DNA from: Kitasatospora sp. CB01950
GTDB taxonomy: Bacteria; Actinomycetota; Actinomycetes; Streptomycetales; Streptomycetaceae
DNA: 64,000 nucleotides
Direction: 5' to 3'
Assembly: GCF_001905465.1 (NCBI RefSeq)
Contig: NZ_LISX01000015.1
Coordinates: 62,001-126,000 of the forward strand
A model generated the notes under the pieces. It was not told where the DNA came from, did no database searches, and saw only the letters and a program-made list of their open reading frames with translations. Positions 57,924 through 64,000 of the stretch are shown one piece after another. Numbering within the stretch: the first letter of the stretch is position 1; the number at the start of each line of letters is the position of its first letter. The position numbers were made by a program, and so were the translations under genes.

Positions 57924-58310
57924 TCAGGGCGTGGCGTACCGGGCGATGTCGACGACCCGGCAGCTGACCGGGCCGTTCGGGTCGGCGGTGCCCTGGGCCT
58001 GTTCGAGAGCGTCCTGCGCGGGGGCGAGGGTGCTGGCAGCGGCGACGCCCTCGGTGACCTGGCGGCCGGAGCGGTCGAGGAAGGCGATCTGCACCACGTA
58101 GTTGCTGGTGGTGGCGGAGTGGTTGGTGATCCTGACGGTCGCGGCGGGCCAGTGCAGTTCGTCGTCGACGGCGCAGGCGGTCAGTTCGACGTCGCCGGCG
58201 GCCCGGTCGGCCTCGAACGCCAGGTCGCGCACGCCGCCGGCCGGTGCGCAGCCGGCCACCGCGAGGACGGCGGTCAGGCAGGCGGCGGCGACGGTCGCTC
58301 GGATGCGCAT
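57924..58310 (-). CDS. Small lipoprotein with FxLYD-like domain
   Basis: 128 aa. Signal peptide of ~20 residues ending in the lipobox AVAGC. The mature part has VELTACAVDDE, ATVRITNHSATTSNYVVQIAFLD and LAPAQDALEQA, the usual pattern of FxLYD/DUF immunoglobulin-like domains with two Cys. Role unknown; cell-surface. The ATG at 58310 is chosen as the first Met at the signal peptide. Confidence 0.75.
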   Translation of the reverse strand: MRIRATVAAACLTAVLAVAGCAPAGGVRDLAFEADRAAGDVELTACAVDDELHWPAATVRITNHSATTSNYVVQIAFLDRSGRQVTEGVAAASTLAPAQDALEQAQGTADPNGPVSCRVVDIARYATP

Positions 58311-58490
58311 GGCTCCCCCTCGGAAACGGGCGCGGGTCGGGGCCGACGCTACCGACCGGCCGGGCCCCGACACCTCGGCTGTGTCCAAGTTGTAATAACC
58401 GTGCGCAGTAGGTGTGTTGACGAACCATCGACAATCGCGAGCGCCCGGCCCCGGCCAGCGCGGGGACCGGGCACTCGACCGGCGGTGCGA

Positions 58491-59306
58491 TCAGCTGTTG
58501 ATCTGGTACGCGTCGCCGTAGACCTTCCACTTCAGCGGCGGGTTCAGGTCGAAGTTCTTGGCGTTCAGGAACACCCGCTGCTCGGTGTCGACCCGGCTGG
58601 TGTCGGCGTGCGCCTCCTCCTGCTTCATGACCACCTTCCGGGCGTCCAGGAAGGCGTTCAGGTAGGTCGCCTCGTCGCCGCCCTGGGCGGGCGTCTTGGC
58701 CTTCTTCATGGCGGCCGTGCGAATGCCGCCGAAGGAGTCGGAGCTGGTGCCGGGGCCGTGCATCACGATCGCGTCGTAGTAGACGAACTGGCCGAGCGCG
58801 CGCAGCCCGTCGGTCTTGGCCTGCTTCACCGAGGGGTTGAAGTACACCCGGTCGCGCTCGTCGTTCTGCGCGGTCTGGAAGACGGCGTCCTTGGCGGCGG
58901 CCTTCCAGTCGTTGACGAACGCGCTGCCGAGGCCGGAGTGCGACTCGCTGCCGTTGACCTTCTTCAGCGCGGGCAGGTACTTCGCCAGCACGTTGCCGGA
59001 CTTGAGGTCGGTGTAGTGCTGCACCAGCTCCAACATGTCGCCGGTGCCCGAACAGAACCCGATGATCCCGGCGGTGTAGCCGCGCCCGTCGCCGATGTCC
59101 TCGATGTACCCGTACTGGGCCTTCCAGTCGAGCGAGGAGTTCTCCGCCGAGGAGACCAACTGCATGGCGATGTCCTTCTTGTGCGGGTCGTCCAGGCCCA
59201 CGGACGCCGCGGCGGCGGTGCCCGTCCCGGCGGCGGCCAGGGTGAGCGGGAGGGCGGCGAACAGGACCGCGAGGGCGGCGCGGGTGGTGCGGTGCTTGGT
59301 CTGCAT
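58491..59306 (-). CDS. csnA: GH46 endo-chitosanase, secreted
   Basis: 271 aa with a ~34-residue Sec signal peptide (cleavage likely after AAAA). The mature enzyme shows GH46 motifs: QLVSSAENSSLDWKAQYGYIEDIGDGRGYTAG, with acid Glu55 and base Asp73, the same 18-residue spacing as Glu22/Asp40 of Streptomyces N174 chitosanase. It hydrolyses chitosan outside the cell. The start region and operator suggest repression by a ROK-family CsnR-type regulator. TGACGctcCGTCg, another near copy of the palindrome, overlaps the start region. Confidence 0.93.
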   Translation of the reverse strand: MQTKHRTTRAALAVLFAALPLTLAAAGTGTAAAASVGLDDPHKKDIAMQLVSSAENSSLDWKAQYGYIEDIGDGRGYTAGIIGFCSGTGDMLELVQHYTDLKSGNVLAKYLPALKKVNGSESHSGLGSAFVNDWKAAAKDAVFQTAQNDERDRVYFNPSVKQAKTDGLRALGQFVYYDAIVMHGPGTSSDSFGGIRTAAMKKAKTPAQGGDEATYLNAFLDARKVVMKQEEAHADTSRVDTEQRVFLNAKNFDLNPPLKWKVYGDAYQINS

Positions 59307-59354
59307 CTGACGCTCCGTCGGCCGGCTGCGGGCACGGGAGTGCCCACAGGAGAG

Positions 59355-59375
59355 GGTTAGGAAAGTTTCCTAACC
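59355..59375. promoter_or_regulatory. Palindromic operator of the chitosanase gene
   Basis: Perfect 10-bp arms GGTTAGGAAA and TTTCCTAACC around one base, 49 nt upstream of the chitosanase start. As I remember, streptomycete chitosanase genes carry this type of AGGAAAnTTTCCT operator, bound by the ROK-family repressor CsnR. Confidence 0.7.
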
Positions 59376-59567
59376 AGGATTGAAGCGAACGCCTCGCAGA
59401 CCCGCAAGACGTCCGACCGGATCTGATGGGTACTCGCCGACAAAGCCGCCGGAACTCGCCCGCCGCCCCCACCGCGCCGACCCACGGCACAGCACGACAC
59501 GCGACGCAGCACACGGCGGAAAAACCGCTGGACCACCCCGCGCGGCACCGCCATGCTGTCCCGGATG

Positions 59568-60053
59568 ATGATTCGCGACGCCACCCCCGAGGACTGGGCC
59601 GCCATCTGGCCGTTCTTCCGACGCATCGTCCGCGCCGGCGAAACCTTCACCTACCCGGTCGACCTCGACGCCGACACCGCCCGCGCCTGGTGGCTGCTGA
59701 CGGCCCCCAACCGCACCGTCGTCGCCGTGGACGAGGACGGCACCGTCCTCGGCACCGCCAAGATGAACAACAACCAGTGGGGCAACGGCGCGCACGTCGC
59801 CGGCGCCAGCTACCTGGTCGACCCCGACCACGCCGGCCGCGGCATCGGCCGCGCCCTGTGCGCGCACAGCCTCGACTGGGCCCGCCAACAGGGCTTCCGC
59901 GCCATGCAGTTCAACGCCGTGGTCGCCACCAACACGCCCGCCGTGCGCCTGTACGAGTCCCTCGGATTCACCGTCCTCGGCACCGTCCCGGAGGGCTTCC
60001 GCCACCCCGCCCACGGCCTCGTCGGACTGCACATCATGCACCGCCCGCTGTAA
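59568..60053 (+). CDS. GNAT acetyltransferase
   Basis: 161 aa. MIRDATPEDWAAIWPFFRRIV at the start, acetyl-CoA loop YLVDPDHAGRGIGRALCAHSL, and the C-terminal AVRLYESLGFTVLGTVP are characteristic of phosphinothricin-acetyltransferase-like GNATs. Three in-frame ATGs (59553, 59565, 59568) are possible; I chose the last because the fold begins there. Confidence 0.82.
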   Translation: MIRDATPEDWAAIWPFFRRIVRAGETFTYPVDLDADTARAWWLLTAPNRTVVAVDEDGTVLGTAKMNNNQWGNGAHVAGASYLVDPDHAGRGIGRALCAHSLDWARQQGFRAMQFNAVVATNTPAVRLYESLGFTVLGTVPEGFRHPAHGLVGLHIMHRPL

Positions 60054-60190
60054 CGGCCGCGGCCCACCGCGAAGCCGCCACCCCGCCCGAACGACGCCGC
60101 CCACCGCGAAACAACCGTCAACCGTGGTGTCCCGCACACCTTTTCGGGACCGAGCCCGCCCCGCGTCGCCGTTCTGGCACAGTGTCCCCC

Positions 60191-60580
60191 ATGCGATCCG
60201 TCATCACGCGAACCGCCCTGGGCTGCCTGGCCCTCGGTGTCGCCCTCACTCTCACCTCGTGCGACTTCCCGGGCACCGGCTCCAAGAGCAAGGCCAAGAC
60301 GCCGGCCGCCGCGGAACCCTCGGACGACAACTGGGACCAGGCGATCGACGCCGAACTCAACATGCTCACCGGCCTGAAGGGCATCAACCCGGACCTGATC
60401 GACGATCAGCAGAAGGCGATCGACGCCGCCGCCGAGATCTGCAAGGAGATCAAGAAGCCCTCCGCCGACGGCGCGGGCCTCGGCGCCCTCGCCGTGAGCA
60501 AGTTCCCCGACGCCAAGGGCCTCACCCCCGCGGACGGCGACAAGATCGTCACCGTCCTGAAGGACACCACCTGCAAGTAG
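60191..60580 (+). CDS. Small lipoprotein, DUF732-like
   Basis: 129 aa. Signal peptide with lipobox LTSC at residues ~21-24, then Lys/Ala-rich linker. The mature helical part (MLTGLKGINPDLIDDQQKAI, AAEICKEIKK and the final TTCK) has two Cys and the spacing seen in DUF732 proteins. Role unknown, envelope-located. Confidence 0.7.
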   Translation: MRSVITRTALGCLALGVALTLTSCDFPGTGSKSKAKTPAAAEPSDDNWDQAIDAELNMLTGLKGINPDLIDDQQKAIDAAAEICKEIKKPSADGAGLGALAVSKFPDAKGLTPADGDKIVTVLKDTTCK

Positions 60581-60659
60581 CCCCACCCGCAATCAGCCCT
60601 GCCTGCACACGGCCCACCCGCACGTAGCACCACCCGCAGTCAGCCCCACCCGCAGGCAG
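60581..60659. repeat. 16-bp repeat array at a convergent junction
   Basis: One 16-bp unit at 60581-60596, a degenerate 15-bp unit, then three contiguous units at 60612, 60628 and 60644, all built on (C/G)(C/A)CCACCCGCA plus four to five bases ending in AG. It follows the lipoprotein stop codon and precedes the bidirectional terminator. Confidence 0.75.
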
Positions 60660-60660
60660 A

Positions 60661-60724
60661 CACGACGGAGCCCCGCCGCGCCGCGACCCGAAGGTCCCGG
60701 CCCGGCGGGGCTCCGCCCGTCGTG
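60661..60724. terminator. Bidirectional terminator before pheT
   Basis: Stem of CACGACGGAGCCCCGCCG against CGGCGGGGCTCC...GTCGTG with a small bulge on the right side, directly against the pheT stop codon. It should end both the lipoprotein and pheST transcripts. Confidence 0.75.
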
Positions 60725-63235
60725 TCAGGCCCCGCGCAGCACCGCGCCGGTGCGCTCCGCGGCCACCGCGACCGCCGACTCGCGCGCCGCGGACGCCTCG
60801 TCCGCGGTCAGCGTCCGGTCCGCGGCACGGAAGCGCAGCGTGTACGCCAGCGACTTCTTGCCCTCACCGGCCTGCTCGCCCGTGAACACGTCGAACAGCC
60901 GCAGCGACTCCAGCAGTTCGCCCGCACCCTCGCGCAGCGCCGCCTCCACGTCCGCCGCGTGCACGCCCGCGTCCACGATCAGCGCCACGTCCTGCGTCGC
61001 CACCGGGTACGCCGAGACCGGCGGGCCGGAGACCCGGCGGCCGTCCTCGAACACCAGGTCCAGGTCGATCTCCATCGCGGAGGTCCGCTCCGGCAGGTGC
61101 AGCGCCTTGATGACCCGCGGGTGCAGTTCACCGGCGTGGCCGACGACCTCGTCGCCGACCAGCAGCTCGGCGCAGCGGCCCGGGTGCCACGGCGCGTACT
61201 GCGCCTGGCGGACCGTCAGCTCCACGCCCGCGGCCGCGGCGACCGTGCGGGCCGCCTCGATCGCGTCCGCCCAGCCGGACGGCGCGCCCTTGCCCCACCA
61301 GCCCGACGGCAGCCGCTCGCCGGTCAGCGCGACGGCGACCCGGCGCGGCTGGTCCGGCAGCGCCGCGTCCAGCTCGGCGAGCTGCTCCTCGGTCGGACGG
61401 CGGTCGACCGGCAGTCGCGGCGCGACCTTCGGCTCCGCCTTCGGCAGGAACACCGTGCCCGTCTCGAACAGCGCCAGGTCGGTGTTGCCGCGGCCCACGT
61501 TGCGGCGCAGCGCGCCCAGCAGACCCGGCAGCAGCGTGGTGCGCAGCGCCGGCTCGGCGTCGTTCAGCGGGTTGACCAGCTTCACGGTGCGGCGGCGCGC
61601 GTCGTCCGCGTCCAGGCCGAGGCCGTCGAACGCGGCCTCGCCGACGAACGGGTACGCGTTGATCTCCACGTAGCCGGCGCCGGCCAGCGCCACGCCGACC
61701 CGGCGGTGGAAGCGCTGCGCCTCGCTCAGACCGCGGCCGGGCGGGGTGATGGGCATCCGGGCGGGGACGTTGTCGTAGCCCTCCAGCCGGACGACCTCCT
61801 CGACCAGGTCGTACGGGTCGGTCAGGTCGGGCCGCCAGGACGGCGGGGTGACCTCCAGGACGTCCGCGCCGACGACCCCGCAGCCGACCTCCTGCAGGCG
61901 GCGGGTGACGGTCTCGCGACCGTACTCGGCGCCGGCGACGCGGTCGGGCAGACCGGCGTCGATGGTGATGGTGCGCACCGGGCGCGGGGCGGCGATGTCG
62001 GTGACACCGGCCTCGGCGGTGCCGCCGGCGATCAGCACCAGCAGGTCCACGGCGCGCTGCGCGGCGGCCCGGGTGGCCTCCGGGTCGACGCCGCGCTCGA
62101 AGCGCTTGGACGCCTCGGAGGGCAGCTTGTGGCGCTTCGCGGAGCGGGCGATCGCGACCGGCTCGAAGTGCGCGGCCTCGATGATGATCTCGGTGGAGCC
62201 GGTGACGACGCCGGTCTCCGGGTCGTAGACCGGTTCCAGGATCTCGGTGGTCGCCCCGCCCATCACACCGGCCAGGCCGATCGGGCCGGAGTTGTCGCAG
62301 ATCAGCAGGTCCTCGGCGGACAGCTTGCGCTTGACGCCGTCCAGCGTGGTCAGCGTCTCGCCGTCGGCGGCGCGGCGGACCTGGATCGGCCCGTCGACGC
62401 GCTCGCGGTCGTACGCGTGCAGCGGCTGGCCGACCTCCAGCATCACGTAGTTGGTGATGTCGACGGCCAGCGAGATCGGCCGGATGCCGGACTTCTGCAG
62501 GCGGCGCTGCAGCCAGATCGGCGACTGCGCGGCCGGGTTCACGCCGGTGACGGTGCGCGCCACGAAGCGGTCGCAGCCGACCGGGTCGGCGACCTTCACC
62601 AGGTAGCCGTACGAGTTCGCCGGCGGCACGTCCAGCAGCGCCGGGTCGGCCAGCGGCAGGCCGTACGCGGCGGCGGCCTCGCGGGCCACGCCGCGCATCG
62701 ACAGGCAGTAGCCGCGGTCCGGGGTGACGGCGATGTCGAGGACCTCGTCGACCAGCTGGAGCAGCTCGATCGCGTCGGTGCCGGCCTCGAACTCGGGCGG
62801 CAGCACGATGATGCCGTTGTGGTCGTCGCCCATGCCCAACTCGCGGGCGGAGCAGATCATGCCGGCCGAGGTGCGGCCGTAGGTCTGCCGGGCGGAGATC
62901 GGGAACGGGCCGGGCAGCACGCCGCCGGGCAGGATCACCACGACCTTGTCGCCGACCCGGAAGTTGGTCGCGCCGCAGACGATCTCCTGCGGCTCGCCGG
63001 TGCCGTTGGCGTTGCCCACGTTGACGAAGCAGTGCCGGATCGGCTTCTTGAAGCCGGGCAGTTCCTCGATGGAGAGGACCTCGCCGACCACCAGCGGGCC
63101 CTTGATGTCGGTGCCGAGCTGCTCGACCGTCTCGACCTCAAGGCCGGCGCGGACCAGCCGGGCCGCGACGTCGCGTCCGGTCTCACCCGCCGGCAGGTCG
63201 ACGTACTCGCGCAGCCAGGAAAGCGGGACGCGCAT
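60725..63235 (-). CDS. pheT: Phenylalanine-tRNA ligase beta subunit
   Basis: 836 aa, large subunit of the (alpha-beta)2 synthetase. N-terminal EMAP-like OB fold (about residues 40-150, VVGEVLSIEELPG, IVCGATNFRVGD), B3/4 and B5 domains in the middle (including DITNYVMLEVGQPLHAYD), and the C-terminal anticodon-binding FDX-ACB domain (YPVATQDVALIVD, FDVFTGEQAGEGKKSLAYTL). The editing site lies in B3/4. Its ATG overlaps the pheS stop (TGATG), a one-base coupling. Confidence 0.96.
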   Translation of the reverse strand: MRVPLSWLREYVDLPAGETGRDVAARLVRAGLEVETVEQLGTDIKGPLVVGEVLSIEELPGFKKPIRHCFVNVGNANGTGEPQEIVCGATNFRVGDKVVVILPGGVLPGPFPISARQTYGRTSAGMICSARELGMGDDHNGIIVLPPEFEAGTDAIELLQLVDEVLDIAVTPDRGYCLSMRGVAREAAAAYGLPLADPALLDVPPANSYGYLVKVADPVGCDRFVARTVTGVNPAAQSPIWLQRRLQKSGIRPISLAVDITNYVMLEVGQPLHAYDRERVDGPIQVRRAADGETLTTLDGVKRKLSAEDLLICDNSGPIGLAGVMGGATTEILEPVYDPETGVVTGSTEIIIEAAHFEPVAIARSAKRHKLPSEASKRFERGVDPEATRAAAQRAVDLLVLIAGGTAEAGVTDIAAPRPVRTITIDAGLPDRVAGAEYGRETVTRRLQEVGCGVVGADVLEVTPPSWRPDLTDPYDLVEEVVRLEGYDNVPARMPITPPGRGLSEAQRFHRRVGVALAGAGYVEINAYPFVGEAAFDGLGLDADDARRRTVKLVNPLNDAEPALRTTLLPGLLGALRRNVGRGNTDLALFETGTVFLPKAEPKVAPRLPVDRRPTEEQLAELDAALPDQPRRVAVALTGERLPSGWWGKGAPSGWADAIEAARTVAAAAGVELTVRQAQYAPWHPGRCAELLVGDEVVGHAGELHPRVIKALHLPERTSAMEIDLDLVFEDGRRVSGPPVSAYPVATQDVALIVDAGVHAADVEAALREGAGELLESLRLFDVFTGEQAGEGKKSLAYTLRFRAADRTLTADEASAARESAVAVAAERTGAVLRGA

Positions 63236-64000
63236 CAGATCTCCATCCCGAACGGGAGGGTGAAGCGGACGTCACCCTCGACCATGTCGCGCATGTCGGC
63301 GACGTTGTGACGGTTCATCAGAATCCGCTCCAGGCCCAGGCCGAACGCGAATCCGCTGTAGCGGTTCGGGTCGATGCCCGCGGCGACCAGCACGCGGGGG
63401 TTGACCACGCCGCAGCCGCCCAGCTCGATCCAGCCCTCCGAGGAGCAGGTCCGGCACGGACGGTCGGGGTTGCCCACCGAGGCGCCGCGGCACACGAAGC
63501 ACTGCAGGTCGATCTCGGCGCTGGGCTCGGTGAACGGGAAGTACGAGGGCCGCCAGCGCAGCTCCAGGCCGCCGCCGATCAGCTTCTCCACCAGCACCTC
63601 GATGGTGCCCTTCAGGTGGCCGAAGGTCAGGCCCTCGTCCACCGCGATCGCCTCGACCTGGCGGAACACCGGGGTGTGCGTGGCGTCGAGCTCGTCGGTC
63701 CGGTACACCCGGCCCGGGGAGACCGCGTACAGCGGCGGCTCGCCGGCCAGCATCGCGCGGATCTGCACCGGCGAGGTCTGGGTGCGCAGCACGATGCCGG
63801 AGTCGGCGGTGCCGTCGGGGGCCTCGACGAAGAAGGTGTCCTGCATCGAGCGGGCCGGGTGGTCGGCGTGCAGGTTCAGGGCGTCGAAGTTCAGCCACTC
63901 CGCCTCGACCTCGGGGCCGGACGCCACCTGGTAGCCCATCGCGACGAAGGTGTCCTCGATGCGCTCGGCGAGCGTGGTCAGCGGGTGCCGGGCACCGCGC
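63235..64000 (-). CDS. pheS: Phenylalanine-tRNA ligase alpha subunit, 5' end outside window (partial)
   Basis: C-terminal ~255 residues visible, entering the window in the segment RHPLTTLAERIEDTFVAMGY, i.e. just before class-II motif 1. Class-II motifs: GYQVASGPEVEAEWLNFDAL, TSPVQIRAML, HTPVFRQVEAIAVDEG and the final motif 3 GFAFGLGLERILM. A Cys-rich loop (CFVC, CRTC, GGCG) is of the type seen in actinobacterial PheS. The start codon and N-terminal coiled coil lie beyond base 64000. Confidence 0.95.
   Translation of the reverse strand, partial: RGARHPLTTLAERIEDTFVAMGYQVASGPEVEAEWLNFDALNLHADHPARSMQDTFFVEAPDGTADSGIVLRTQTSPVQIRAMLAGEPPLYAVSPGRVYRTDELDATHTPVFRQVEAIAVDEGLTFGHLKGTIEVLVEKLIGGGLELRWRPSYFPFTEPSAEIDLQCFVCRGASVGNPDRPCRTCSSEGWIELGGCGVVNPRVLVAAGIDPNRYSGFAFGLGLERILMNRHNVADMRDMVEGDVRFTLPFGMEI

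Noticed and set aside
1..64000. tRNA genes, insertion sequences, CRISPR arrays or prophage genes
   Set aside because: No transposase or integrase domain, no regular spacer array and no cloverleaf that I could recognise by eye.

Overview
The window is a roughly 64 kb, very G+C-rich chromosomal segment of an actinobacterium, almost certainly a streptomycete (Streptomyces or Kitasatospora). Support comes from the codon bias, GTG starts, long hairpin terminators without U-tracts, the argCJBDR order, a GH46 chitosanase and cobalamin genes of actinobacterial type. I recognise no rRNA, tRNA, CRISPR array, insertion sequence or phage gene. Both ends cut genes: a membrane protein at base 1 and pheS at base 64000.

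Layout. 1-8.7 kb: a partial membrane protein, a TrmH/SpoU RNA methyltransferase, then three corrin genes: cobA-type siroheme synthase, a giant BluB-CobT fusion with a ~700-residue Ala/Pro/Glu-rich N-terminus, and cobL. 8.8-15 kb: GNAT proteins around a metNIQ methionine ABC operon, which is preceded by a Cys/Met-rich leader peptide, and a BBE-type FAD oxidase. 15-17 kb: a small secreted protein and a VanZ-like protein. 17-24.8 kb: arginine biosynthesis (argH, argG, argR, argD, argB, argJ, argC) with ARG-box-like sequences before argG and argC. 24.9-27.8 kb: a beta-propeller-like protein, a double VOC protein, a TMEM175-like channel and two decayed gene fragments.

28-33.6 kb is the most interesting block: a LacI repressor divergent from ribokinase, a two-component flavin monooxygenase, a flavin reductase, a stand-alone riboflavin kinase and a RibM/PnuC-type transporter. 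This matches the enzyme set of the riboflavin-catabolic (rca) pathway of Microbacterium: import riboflavin, make FMN, reduce it, use FMNH2 and O2 to split riboflavin into lumichrome and ribose, and phosphorylate the ribose. It has its own candidate promoter and operator and an unusual pair of matched hairpins before the transporter gene.

33.6-48.9 kb is accessory: a truncated beta-lactamase-fold gene, GNAT and DUF proteins, a SUKH-like protein, an alpha/beta hydrolase, a P-loop kinase, a leucine-rich-repeat-variant protein, an erythromycin-esterase-family protein divergent from a double-HTH MerR regulator, an amidohydrolase/APC permease/TetR catabolic unit, a stand-alone ketosynthase and an ADP-ribosylglycohydrolase. 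49-60.6 kb: an RlmG-like methyltransferase, a rhomboid protease, a MocR/EamA pair, a non-canonical NodB protein, ketopantoate-reductase-like, SDR and 3-hydroxyacyl-CoA dehydrogenase genes, lipoproteins and a GH46 chitosanase with an operator palindrome. 60.7-64 kb: pheT and partial pheS.

Two patterns run across the window. The palindrome TGACG-N3-CGTCA recurs, usually starting on a TGA stop codon. Several convergent gene junctions carry short tandem repeat arrays, each with its own unit. Stand-alone functions of small hypothetical proteins are inferred from sequence alone; no database search was possible.
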